Assembly (NCBI GenBank): GCA_009840115.1
Contig: VXOJ01000033.1
Location: 1-51,004 of the forward strand
Length of the DNA: 51,004 nucleotides
Source of the DNA: Gemmatimonadales bacterium
GTDB taxonomy: Bacteria; Gemmatimonadota; Gemmatimonadetes; Palauibacterales; Palauibacteraceae
Reading direction: 5' to 3'
The notes under the pieces were generated by a model. The model did not search any database. It was not told the DNA's origin and worked only from the letters and a program-made list of their open reading frames with translations. The position numbers and the translations under genes are program-made. This document shows positions 42,186 to 50,699 of the stretch, one piece after another; position 1 is the first letter of the stretch, and the number at the start of each line of letters is the position of its first letter.

Positions 42186-43876
42186 CGGGACCACGGGACC
42201 TGCTGCCCGATGAGTTCCGAGACTTCGTCCGCGTTGAACGCGTACTCCCGTTCGAGGTGGTCGCACACCCAGTCCGGCATGGGGACCGGAGCCGCCGCGT
42301 TCACCGGCTTTCTCAACGCCTCGGCGTTCGCCACCACGACCCTCGCCTCGAGGAATCCGAGGAGATCGCGCACCAGGTCTTCGGGCCGCTCGCGGATCTC
42401 GTCCAGAAAGCCGAAGAAGAAATGCTCGCGCGGAAAGTGTTCGAACCACGCACGGAGACAGGTCGCGTAGTCGCTGCGCCGCCGGACCGCGTCGCTGTCG
42501 AAGTAGGCGATGAGTTCCTCGCGGCCCACCGACTCCAACGGCTTGCCCCGCCACCGCGGAAACCCGTGCCGCGCCTGCGACCACGCGCGCTCGATCGGGT
42601 CGCGCAGCATGAAGATGAGCCTGGCGTCCGGCATCCATTCGGCGACGCGGCGGATGACCGGCGGCTCGAGAATCGCGTAGGCGGGCGTGATCTCCCCCCG
42701 GATCCGGCGGCCCCGCCCGGCGCCGCCCCGGCCGCCCCGGCGGGCGCGGACGAAGCGGGCGAGATAGCGGAGCCGATCGATGCGATCCCGCGCGGATCCG
42801 CTCGGGGCCGGCGCTCCGAGCTTGCGGTCGAAGAAATGGATCTCCTTGCGGTCCATCCGAATCTGCGGGTGCGCCGAAAGCTGCGCCGCCACCCAACTCG
42901 TGCCCGCACGCGTGGCGCCGATCCCGAGAAAACGAGGCATCCGGCGCGGCAGGACGCGCTTATGCACCGGACGCTCGTCGACCGGACGCCCCCTGCCCGG
43001 GGCTCTGACTGGCCGCACCCCGTGTGATTCGCGTCGCCCCGCCACATCGACCTGGTCATCGAGGAAGGTGGGCGGCAGGCGACGAACCGCGCCCATGTCG
43101 ACGTCGCCCGCTCCCCCGCCGCGCAGCCGCTGGAACGTCTCCCATTCCCGTCGCTTGCGGGGCGAGGGGAACTCCGTCGTCGACCAGTGATCGAACTCCT
43201 CCTCGTCCAGGAACTTCAGCTCATGGAAACAGACGGGTGCGAAGTGATGTGTCCGAAGCCAGCGGGGTCGGATCAGCTGTTCCCAATGTTGCCGCTTGTG
43301 GAATCTGGCGGGGTAGCCGCAGGGGGCGATCCGCACCTCCCGGTTCACTTCCCCGCGCGGGACGAGAAAGGACCCCTCGGACGTCCGATACACGGTCTGT
43401 CCGGCGAACGACCAGGCGGCGGGCCAACCCCCGTCGAGTCCGGCGATCAGGCCCAGGAAGGCATCCCGTTGCTCGCCCGCGAGCACCATGTCCGCGTCCC
43501 ACTTGCAGGCGTAGCGCCGGGTGCAGCGGGACAGCGCCCAGTTCGTGAAGTAGACGAGAGAGTGCAGCGAGTCGGCCGGGGTTTCGTCGTGCTCGGGACC
43601 GAACCGCCCCACTCGGAAAGGATACGAATGAACCCGGATCTTGCTGCCATCCGCGGCGGTCTCCCGCACCTGCCGCACGATCTCGGCGGTGTCGTCCCGG
43701 CTGCCGTTGTCGATCACATGAATGTCGTCGAACACCGGAAGGATCGAGCGCAGGCAATGCTCGATCTTCGTCCCCTCGTCCCGCGCTCTCACGAAGGCGC
43801 TTGTCCCCGGCGCGCGATTCCGGCGCGGGAGGGAGAACGCGTACGCCTCGTTCCCTTCCCGGTTTCGAAACTCCAT
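42182..43876 (-). CDS. Fused GT2 glycosyltransferase-sulfotransferase
   Basis: 564 residues. GT2-type half (about 23-280): SAFVRARDEGTKIEHCLRSI, DDIHVIDNGSRDDTAEIVRQ, and the metal-binding D127-A-D129 (CKWDADMVL). A 30-residue Arg/Pro-rich linker (281-312) leads to a sulfotransferase half (313-564): MPRFLGIGATRAGTSWVAAQ (5'-phosphosulfate loop) and RLIFMLRDPIERAWSQARHG (3'-phosphate segment), then ELIAYFDSDAVRRRSDYATC. Both domains appear complete. Known families contain each separately; the combination in one chain is uncommon. It would add a sugar and sulfate in consecutive steps. First of a leftward coupled unit. The start ATG 43876 has a poor ribosome-binding site. Confidence 0.87.
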   Translation of the reverse strand: MEFRNREGNEAYAFSLPRRNRAPGTSAFVRARDEGTKIEHCLRSILPVFDDIHVIDNGSRDDTAEIVRQVRETAADGSKIRVHSYPFRVGRFGPEHDETPADSLHSLVYFTNWALSRCTRRYACKWDADMVLAGEQRDAFLGLIAGLDGGWPAAWSFAGQTVYRTSEGSFLVPRGEVNREVRIAPCGYPARFHKRQHWEQLIRPRWLRTHHFAPVCFHELKFLDEEEFDHWSTTEFPSPRKRREWETFQRLRGGGAGDVDMGAVRRLPPTFLDDQVDVAGRRESHGVRPVRAPGRGRPVDERPVHKRVLPRRMPRFLGIGATRAGTSWVAAQLSAHPQIRMDRKEIHFFDRKLGAPAPSGSARDRIDRLRYLARFVRARRGGRGGAGRGRRIRGEITPAYAILEPPVIRRVAEWMPDARLIFMLRDPIERAWSQARHGFPRWRGKPLESVGREELIAYFDSDAVRRRSDYATCLRAWFEHFPREHFFFGFLDEIRERPEDLVRDLLGFLEARVVVANAEALRKPVNAAAPVPMPDWVCDHLEREYAFNADEVSELIGQQVPWSR

Positions 43877-43961
43877 CCGGCTGAGATATGCTCACCCTGA
43901 GCGGAAAGCGAGTCGAATGCGACGGAAGAGACAACCAATGCCGAGTTCCGGAGAAATCCTC

Positions 43962-44876
43962 ATGCGACGATTCCCAATGCGACCCGCGGCGGTCCTCACG
44001 ATCTGGCTGGCAGCACTGACCGTTTCGGTACAGGCCGGCGCCGCGCAGGCGAATCCGGACATCCTCGTGAGCGGCGACTGGCTCGTGGAGCACGGCGACG
44101 ACCCTGATGTCGTCGTGCTCCACGTCGGGATGGGCCGCATGGCGCCCCTCGAGGAATATGTGCGGGGGGCGCGCTTTCTCGAGTACCACGACATCGCCGT
44201 CGAGCGGAACGATCTCATCACCGAACTCGCGCCGGTCGAGGATCTCGTCGAGGTCTTCCGCGCCGCGGGCGTCTCCAACGACAGCCATGTGGTCGTGGTG
44301 GGGGACCCCGGCCTTCACGCGGCCCGCGTCTTCATGACGCTGGATTACCTGGGCCACGGCGACCGCACCTCGGTGCTCGATGGAGGGCTGGCGGCGTGGA
44401 AGGCGGCGGGAGGCGAAGTCACCGCCGAGCCGGCGACGCCCGTCCTCGGCGACTTCGAGGCGGACGTCCGGGAAGACATGATCGTGACGGCGGAGTGGAT
44501 CCACGACCGTCTCGACGACCCGGACGTGACGCTGATCGACGCACGGCCGGAAGACGAATACACGGGTGAGCGACCGGGCCGGGATTTCCTGCGGGGCGGG
44601 CACATTCCCGGCGCCTACAACCTTTACTGGCAGGATCTCACGGGCGAGGACATCCCCACGCTGATCGACCTCGCCGAGGTGGAGGCGCGCTTCGAGGAGG
44701 CGGGGGCGAAGAAGGACGGCGTCGTCGTCAGCTACTGCCTCATCGGCATGCGGGCGAGCTACACCTACATGATTTCGAGATATCTGGGCTACGACACGAA
44801 GTTCTACGACGCTTCCTGGAACGATTGGGGGCGGCGGGAGGATCTGCCGCTCGTCACCGGCCGTGAACGCCGGTAG
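43962..44876 (+). CDS. Secreted double-rhodanese sulfurtransferase
   Basis: 304 residues with signal peptide (RPAAVLTIWLAALTVSVQAG, ending GAAQA). Two rhodanese domains: the first (about 40-160) has VVVVGDPGLHAARVFMTLDY but no Cys in the loop; the second (about 170-300) holds DVTLIDARPEDEYTGE, RGGHIPGAYNLYW and the active loop C259-L-I-G-M-R-A-S. This is the thiosulfate/3-mercaptopyruvate sulfurtransferase organisation. It moves a sulfane sulfur in the periplasm. Start ATG 43962 has GGAGA at about seven bases; upstream ATGs would precede the signal peptide. It is divergent from the glycan operon, with an 85-base shared gap that holds a weak TATGCT site. Confidence 0.9.
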   Translation: MRRFPMRPAAVLTIWLAALTVSVQAGAAQANPDILVSGDWLVEHGDDPDVVVLHVGMGRMAPLEEYVRGARFLEYHDIAVERNDLITELAPVEDLVEVFRAAGVSNDSHVVVVGDPGLHAARVFMTLDYLGHGDRTSVLDGGLAAWKAAGGEVTAEPATPVLGDFEADVREDMIVTAEWIHDRLDDPDVTLIDARPEDEYTGERPGRDFLRGGHIPGAYNLYWQDLTGEDIPTLIDLAEVEARFEEAGAKKDGVVVSYCLIGMRASYTYMISRYLGYDTKFYDASWNDWGRREDLPLVTGRERR

Positions 44877-44949
44877 CTTGAGAAGTCCGGTGTAACGCTG
44901 GGTTCGCGCGCGGCGGACCCTGTGGGTTCGAGCTGTTGGAGGTTGAGAG

Positions 44950-46488
44950 ATGAAGACCCTCTCCGGAGTACTTGGTGCACTCGTCATCGCCGCGGTGGCG
45001 GTGCTCGTTCTTGTCGGCACGGACCGCAGCGAGGCGGCCGCGACGGAGGCCCCGCCCGCCGCCGCCGTGGGATCCTCGTCGGCCGCTGTGTCTCTCGTCT
45101 CGCCGGCCCCGCACTCGATCGAAGCCGGTCCCGAGTCGCCGGTCGAACTGGTCCTGGCGCAGCCGCTCGATCCGGGAGGGTTCGATCCGGCGGTGCTGTC
45201 CGTGTTCGGCCGCTGGAGCGGCGTGATGACCGGCTCCGTGCAGCTCTCGGACGATGGCCGGCGCATCCGCTTCGAGCCCGGCGGGTCCTTCCACGCCGGC
45301 GAATCGGTCACGGCTTCGCTGCGCGCCGGAGAGAAGCTCGCGTCGGGCGGCGCGATGGAAACGGGTTTCGCGTGGAACTTCTGGATCCGGCCCCAGGCGG
45401 GCTCGCTCGACATGATCGACCGAGGTTCGCGGATCGTGCTCGACGACGGTGAAAAGCACGTCCAGCCCTACGGGGCCTACGCCGGCGACTTCAACGGCGA
45501 CGGTTACCCCGACATCGCGATCCCCAACGAGGTCTCCGCCGACGTCCGCGTCATGTTCAACGACGGCAAGGGGGACTACAACGAGTTCCGCGTCCTCGAC
45601 ATCCCGGGCGGGAGTTGGCCGAGCCCGAACGAAGGCGCGGATTTCAACGGCGACGGCCTCACGGACTTCGTGGTCGGGAACGCGGGGAACGATCTCGTGT
45701 CCGTCTTCCTCGCCGACGGGAACGGCTGGTTCGAACTGGGGAGCAACATCGAGTCCGGACAGAACGTCCGCGGCGTGTGCATCGGTGACTTCGACCAGGA
45801 CGGGTGGCCGGATGTGGCGGCGGTGAACATGTCCGTCGGACCCGAGGAATCGCGCGGCAACGTCGCCATGCTGCTCAACAACGCGGACGGGACGGGCGAT
45901 CTGCGGCGCGCCTCCGAGATCGCCTCGCCGGGCCAGGGCGAGAAGACGTGCGCGACGGCGGACGTAAACAACGACGGCCTGCCCGACCTGCTCGTCGGCG
46001 CCTACTTCACCGACGAGGTCCTCACCTACCTGGGGGACGGGCGCGGCAACCTTGAGCTGGGCACGCGCGTGCGCGCCGGCGGCAAGCCGTGGATGATCGT
46101 GGCGGGCGATGTGAACGGCGACGGGAACGTCGACGTGATGTCCGCGAACCGTGAAGGGAACAATGTGGCCGTCCTCCTCGGCGATGGCGCGGGCGCCTTC
46201 GCGGATCCCGTCGAGTACGAGACGGGCGAGTCGCCGCTGGCGGTCGACGTGGGCGACATCGACGGTGACGGCGACCTCGACGTGGTGACGAGCGATTTCG
46301 AGGGCAACAGCTTCACCGTGCACGAGAACGCGGGCGACGGAACGCTCGTGAACCCCCGGTCGTACGCGGCGAGCACGAACGGCTCGTGCGTCGTCATTCA
46401 CGACCGCGACCTCGACGGGGACCTCGATCTCACGGGCGTGGATGAGACGGACGACAAGATCTTCATCCTGGAGAACCCCGGGGGCTGA
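44950..46488 (+). CDS. Secreted FG-GAP/VCBS-repeat protein with Ig-like domain
   Basis: 512 residues. Signal/anchor (SGVLGALVIAAVAVLVLVG), then an SbsA/Ig-like domain (about 45-150: VSLVSPAPHSIEAGPESPVE, GSVQLSDDGRRIRFEPGGSF, GESVTASLRAGEKL) and a seven-bladed calcium-binding propeller with DxNxDGxxD loops (AGDFNGDGYPDIAIP, GADFNGDGLTDFVV, GDFDQDGWPDVAAV, ADVNNDGLPDLLV, GDVNGDGNVDVMS, GDIDGDGDLDVVT). A surface or periplasmic binding role is inferred. Start ATG 44950 follows GGAGGT. The MsrB gene begins 25 bases after its stop, so they are probably one transcript. Confidence 0.9.
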   Translation: MKTLSGVLGALVIAAVAVLVLVGTDRSEAAATEAPPAAAVGSSSAAVSLVSPAPHSIEAGPESPVELVLAQPLDPGGFDPAVLSVFGRWSGVMTGSVQLSDDGRRIRFEPGGSFHAGESVTASLRAGEKLASGGAMETGFAWNFWIRPQAGSLDMIDRGSRIVLDDGEKHVQPYGAYAGDFNGDGYPDIAIPNEVSADVRVMFNDGKGDYNEFRVLDIPGGSWPSPNEGADFNGDGLTDFVVGNAGNDLVSVFLADGNGWFELGSNIESGQNVRGVCIGDFDQDGWPDVAAVNMSVGPEESRGNVAMLLNNADGTGDLRRASEIASPGQGEKTCATADVNNDGLPDLLVGAYFTDEVLTYLGDGRGNLELGTRVRAGGKPWMIVAGDVNGDGNVDVMSANREGNNVAVLLGDGAGAFADPVEYETGESPLAVDVGDIDGDGDLDVVTSDFEGNSFTVHENAGDGTLVNPRSYAASTNGSCVVIHDRDLDGDLDLTGVDETDDKIFILENPGG

Positions 46489-46513
46489 CCCGGTAGACGG
46501 GAAGACGGGAGAG

Positions 46514-46921
46514 ATGGGGAAGATAGCCAGGAAGGCGAAGGGGGAATGGCGGGAGAAGCTCCCCGAGCAGGCCTACAAGGTGCTGTTCGAGGAAGCGACC
46601 GAACGCGCGGGGACGAGTCCGCTGAACGATGAGAAGCGTCCCGGCACGTTCGCGTGCGCGGCGTGCGGGGAGGCGCTGTTCACGACCGACATGAAATACG
46701 ACAGCGGCACCGGGTGGCCGAGCTTCTTCGAGACGCTGCCCGAGGCCTTCGAGACGAAACGCGACTTCAAGCTCATCCTGCCGCGGACCGAATATCACTG
46801 CGCCCGCTGCGGCGGACACCACGGCCACGTCTTCAACGACGGGCCCGAGCCGACGGGCAAGCGGTACTGCAACAACGGCGTCGCGCTCCGGTTCATCCCG
46901 GACGACGACCCGGACGACTGA
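46514..46921 (+). CDS. msrB: Peptide-methionine (R)-S-oxide reductase
   Basis: 135 residues. MsrB landmarks: zinc Cys pairs C48-x-x-C51 (TFACAACGE) and C96-x-x-C99 (YHCARCGGHHGHVF), SGTGWPSF, TEYHC, and the catalytic C119 in KRYCNNGVALRF. It reduces the R-form of methionine sulfoxide in proteins. No signal peptide, thus cytoplasmic; the thiol partner must be supplied elsewhere. Start ATG 46514 follows a purine-rich GGGAGAG; the upstream in-frame ATG 46442 lies inside the preceding gene. Twelve bases separate its stop from the GTG of the multicopper oxidase. Confidence 0.93.
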   Translation: MGKIARKAKGEWREKLPEQAYKVLFEEATERAGTSPLNDEKRPGTFACAACGEALFTTDMKYDSGTGWPSFFETLPEAFETKRDFKLILPRTEYHCARCGGHHGHVFNDGPEPTGKRYCNNGVALRFIPDDDPDD

Positions 46922-46932
46922 TCCGACATCCG

Positions 46933-49197
46933 GTGCGGGCGCTGACGGCGGGGGTGTTCGGCCTGCTCGCCGCGGCGCCCGCCGCGGCAGGCCAGCTTCC
47001 CGGCTCCAGCGGTGCCTGCGAAGCGCGGGCCGCGGAGACGCGCGCCGCCGGGGCGGCGGGTGCGCTCACGGACACGCCGACGGGCCGGGTGGCCGCCGAC
47101 CTCCATTGCATCAGTCTCTTTTCCACGGCGCGGAGCGGCGACGCGCAGGGGTTCGTCGAACTCGGGCGGGTGCCGTCGCCGTTCGGCGTGACGGTGACGC
47201 CGTCCGGCCACCATGTCCGCGCGTTGACCGCGCACATCGAGGGCCTCCCGCCACCCTCCAGCCTCGGGCCGTATACGGTCTACGTGGCGTGGGCGACGCC
47301 GCTCGAACTGGCTCCCGTGGTGTCGCTGGGGCCGGTCGGGAACGGCGAGCACGCGCTGGGGCGCGTCGCGTTCAACAAGTTCCTCGTGATGGTCAGCGCG
47401 GAGGCGTCGGCCGATGCGGAGGAGCGCGAGGGGCCGCTCGTGCTGAGGGGGCGCTCGCCGTCCGCGCTCATGGAGGCGCACGACCTCCTGGCCCTCGCGC
47501 CGTCGGCGACGCGGCGTGCGGCCGACCGGGCCCCGACGCGCTGGGACGCGCCGCCCGCGTACCCCGGCATCGCCATGCTGCCCGGCGTGATGGACCTCGA
47601 ACCGCGCGCCCGCCCCGCGAGCCTCCGAAGCGCGGCCGACCTGCCCCCGTGGGAGTCGCTTCCCGAGGCTTCCGAGCATCAGATCGTCAACCTCCCGGAT
47701 GGGGGCACGCTCGACCTCGAGGCCACCGTCGTCCGACGGGACATCGAAGGCCGCCGACTCGCCATGCTCGCCTTCAACGGCCAGCACCCCGGACCCCTGA
47801 TCCGGGTCCCGGAGCAGTCCACCATCTTCGTGAACTTCACGAACCGGACCCCGTATCCGACGGCGGTGCACTGGCACGGCATCCGGCTCGACAACGCGTT
47901 CGACGGCGTCCCCGGCCTCACCCAGGACCCCGTCGCCCCCGGCGAGTCCTTCCGGTACCGGATCTTCTTCCGGGACGCGGGCATCTACTGGTACCACCCG
48001 CACCACCGCGAGGACGTCCAGCAGGAACTCGGCCTGTACGGGAACCTCCTCGTCGACCCCGCCGACCGGGACTACTACGGGCCCGCGAACCGCGAGGAAG
48101 TCCTCCTGCTCGACGACATCCTCCTCGACGACGACGGACTCGTGGACTTCGGGGAGGAATCGGCGAACTACATGCTCATGGGCCGGTTCGGGAACCAGGC
48201 GCTGGTCAACGGGGAGCCGAACTACGAACTGGAGGTCGACCGCGGCGAGGTCGTCCGCTTCCACCTCACGAACGCCTCGAACACGCGCACCTTCAACCTC
48301 TCCTTCGTGGACACGGAACGCGGCGGGCTTCCCGATCCCGACCAGCGCGTGTCGGATCCCGACGCGGCGGACCCGAATCGTCTTCCGCTCAAGGTCGTCG
48401 CGTCGGATGTGGGCCGCTTCGAGCGCGAGGAGTGGACCAGAAGCGTGGTCCTGGCTCCCGCGGAGCGCTACGTGATCGACGTCCGCTTCGACCGCCCCGG
48501 CACGCACGCGCTCGTCAACCACGTCCAGGGGATCAATCACCGACAGGGCGTCTTCCGGGCCGAACTCCGGACCCTGGGTGCCGTCACCGTGGCGTCGCGA
48601 CCCGCGGCCCACGATCACGGGCCCTCCTTCGAAACCCTGCGCGAGCATGCGGACGTCATTGCGGACATCGACCGCTACCGGCCGCGCTTCGACGACGAGC
48701 CCGACCACGAACTCGTGATGACGCTCGAGACCGAGGATCTCCCGCTCCCCATCGAACGCTCGATGGCCTACGACTGGGTCTACTTCAACCCGGTGGAATG
48801 GACCGGGACGATGCCGCGCATGAACTGGGCCACGACCGGCCGCGAGGTCCGCTGGGTTCTGAGGGAAACGGCCACGGGGCGGGAGAACGAAGAGATCGGG
48901 TGGAACTTCGCCGTCGGGGATGTGGTGAAGATCCGCGTCGTCAACGACCGCGGCGCCTTCCACGCGATGCAGCACCCGCTCCACATCCACGGTCAGCGCT
49001 TCCTCGTCCTGTCGCAGAACGGCGTGCCGAACCCGAACCTGGCGTGGAAGGACACGGTCCTGTTGCCCGCCGCATCCACGACGGACATCCTGCTGGAACT
49101 GTCGAACCCCGGCCGCTGGATGATCCACTGCCACATCGCGGAACACCTCGAAGCCGGCATGACGATGGTGATGAACGTCGCCGACGCCCCGCCGTGA
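46933..49197 (+). CDS. Multicopper oxidase with extra N-terminal domain
   Basis: 754 residues. All four copper-binding motifs are present: H313-W-H315-G (AVHWHGIRLD), H355-P-H357-H358 (YWYHPHHRED), H681-P-L-H684-I-H686-G (MQHPLHIHGQRF) and H732-C-H734-I-A-E-H738-L-E-A-G-M743. This is the laccase/CopA/CueO-like three-domain type, oxidising metals or phenols with O2 as acceptor. A signal peptide (ALTAGVFGLLAAAPAAAG) directs it outside. Residues ~45-190 form an additional beta-rich domain (GFVELGRVPSPFGVTV, ALTAHIEGLPPPSSLGPYTV) absent from ordinary multicopper oxidases. Start GTG 46933 has no clear ribosome-binding site, but 12 bases after MsrB suggest coupled expression. Confidence 0.92.
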   Translation: MRALTAGVFGLLAAAPAAAGQLPGSSGACEARAAETRAAGAAGALTDTPTGRVAADLHCISLFSTARSGDAQGFVELGRVPSPFGVTVTPSGHHVRALTAHIEGLPPPSSLGPYTVYVAWATPLELAPVVSLGPVGNGEHALGRVAFNKFLVMVSAEASADAEEREGPLVLRGRSPSALMEAHDLLALAPSATRRAADRAPTRWDAPPAYPGIAMLPGVMDLEPRARPASLRSAADLPPWESLPEASEHQIVNLPDGGTLDLEATVVRRDIEGRRLAMLAFNGQHPGPLIRVPEQSTIFVNFTNRTPYPTAVHWHGIRLDNAFDGVPGLTQDPVAPGESFRYRIFFRDAGIYWYHPHHREDVQQELGLYGNLLVDPADRDYYGPANREEVLLLDDILLDDDGLVDFGEESANYMLMGRFGNQALVNGEPNYELEVDRGEVVRFHLTNASNTRTFNLSFVDTERGGLPDPDQRVSDPDAADPNRLPLKVVASDVGRFEREEWTRSVVLAPAERYVIDVRFDRPGTHALVNHVQGINHRQGVFRAELRTLGAVTVASRPAAHDHGPSFETLREHADVIADIDRYRPRFDDEPDHELVMTLETEDLPLPIERSMAYDWVYFNPVEWTGTMPRMNWATTGREVRWVLRETATGRENEEIGWNFAVGDVVKIRVVNDRGAFHAMQHPLHIHGQRFLVLSQNGVPNPNLAWKDTVLLPAASTTDILLELSNPGRWMIHCHIAEHLEAGMTMVMNVADAPP

Positions 49198-49246
49198 TCG
49201 CTCGACCGTCCCGGCGACTGCTCGTAGCTCCGGAAAGGAAGTTCTC

Positions 49247-50686
49247 ATGATGACCGCCCGCCGCCGTTCCTTCTTTGCCCTCGTCGTGGCGCTGGTCGCC
49301 GGGGGAATGTCGTCCACCGAGGCGCAGTCGCAGGAAGCGATGGAGGATTTCATCGCGGTGCAGGCGCCGACCGTCGCGCTCACGAACGTCAAGGTGATCG
49401 ACGGCACCGGCGGCCCGGCTCGCGAGGGGCAGACCATCGTCATCCAGGGCGGCCGCATCGCGGACATCGGCCCCACCGACGAGGTGGCGGACCGGATCCG
49501 GAACGCGCAGGTCCTGGATCTCGAGGGCCACACCGTGATCCCGGGTCTCATCGGGCTCCACAACCACAGCTACTACACAGGTGGGAACGGACGCGCGGCG
49601 CAGCTCTCCTTCTCGGGGTCGCGGCTCTATCTCGCCTCCGGCGTGACGACGATCCGGACGACGGGAGCGCGCGCGCCGTACGAGGAGATCAACCTCAAGC
49701 GGGCGATCGACGAGGGGCGCACCATCGGCCCCAACATGTTCACGACCGGTCCCTACCTCACGGGGCAGGAGGGTTCGCAATCGATGGCCCAGCTCGAGGG
49801 GCCGGAGCAGGCGCGCCGTCTCGTCCGCTACTGGGCGGAGGAGGGCGTGCCCTGGTTCAAGGCGTACACGTGGATCAGCCGCGAGGAGCTCGGCGCGGCG
49901 ATCGACGAGGCGCACCGGCACGGCGTGAAGGTGACGGCCCACCTCTGCTCCGTCGGATACCGGGAGGCGGTGGCGCTCGGGATCGACAACCTGGAGCACG
50001 GTCTGCTCGCGAACAGCGAGTACTTTCCCGGGAAGGAGCCGGACGACTGCCCGTCGGGGTTCCGGAACGACTACGCCGACCTCGACGTGAACTCCGAGGA
50101 GGTGCAGGAGACGTTCCGCATGATGATCGAGAACGACGTCGCGATGACCTCCACGCTGGCCGTGTACGAGATCTCCGTGCCGGGCCGGGGTCCGATCGAC
50201 GAGCGCATCTACGACATCCTCGCGCCCGAGATCGCGGCGGAGGTGCGGGAGATCGCGGACCTGCGGCGGAACGCGACCCTCGATTCCGGGATCGGGATCC
50301 ACCCCGACGTCTACCGGAAGGCGCTCGAGTACGAGTACGCCTTCGTGCAGGCGGGGGGTACGCTCGCGGCCGGGGTCGACCCGACGGGGTACGGGGCGGC
50401 GCCTCCCGGCTACGGCGACCAGAAGAACTACGAACTTCTGCTCGAGGCCGGGTTCACGCCCGCGGAGGTCGTCCGGATCATGAGCGCGAACGGCGCCCGC
50501 GTGCTGGGGATCGACGATGAAACGGGGACGATCGAGGTCGGCAAGGTCGCGGATCTCGTCGTGCTGGAAGGCGACCCCGAGGCGGACGGCCACATCCGCG
50601 AGACGCGCATCGTGTTCAAGGGCGGCGTGGGCTGGGACGCGCCCAAACTCATCGAGTCGGTCCGCGGCATCGTCGGCATCCGCTGA
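49247..50686 (+). CDS. Secreted amidohydrolase (imidazolonepropionase-like)
   Basis: 479 residues. Signal peptide (SFFALVVALVAGGMSSTEA), N-terminal strand domain (VALTNVKVIDGTGGPAREGQ), HNH in HTVIPGLIGLHNHSYY, Lys in WFKAYTWISREEL, His in VKVTAHLCSVGY, His in GIDNLEHGLLAN, Asp in LAAGVDPTGYGAAPPGYG, then IEVGKVADLVVLEGDPEADG. Complete ligands suggest an active dinuclear metal enzyme for amide or related bonds; the first motif reads H-x-H within GLHNH, as usual. Start ATG 49247 follows AAAGGAAG. It follows the multicopper oxidase by 49 bases and precedes a TPR gene by 13. Confidence 0.92.
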   Translation: MMTARRRSFFALVVALVAGGMSSTEAQSQEAMEDFIAVQAPTVALTNVKVIDGTGGPAREGQTIVIQGGRIADIGPTDEVADRIRNAQVLDLEGHTVIPGLIGLHNHSYYTGGNGRAAQLSFSGSRLYLASGVTTIRTTGARAPYEEINLKRAIDEGRTIGPNMFTTGPYLTGQEGSQSMAQLEGPEQARRLVRYWAEEGVPWFKAYTWISREELGAAIDEAHRHGVKVTAHLCSVGYREAVALGIDNLEHGLLANSEYFPGKEPDDCPSGFRNDYADLDVNSEEVQETFRMMIENDVAMTSTLAVYEISVPGRGPIDERIYDILAPEIAAEVREIADLRRNATLDSGIGIHPDVYRKALEYEYAFVQAGGTLAAGVDPTGYGAAPPGYGDQKNYELLLEAGFTPAEVVRIMSANGARVLGIDDETGTIEVGKVADLVVLEGDPEADGHIRETRIVFKGGVGWDAPKLIESVRGIVGIR

Positions 50687-50699
50687 CCGGCCGTCCCCG

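Noticed and set aside
42186..42896. Long N-terminal extension of the stand-alone sulfotransferase
   Set aside because: It overlaps the fusion gene in another frame and has no domain; the GTGA overlap at 42182-42185 marks the start.
46795..49563. Long open frame on the minus strand opposite the multicopper oxidase
   Set aside because: The copper-binding motifs are on the plus strand; the other frame has only Arg/Val/Asp-rich composition.
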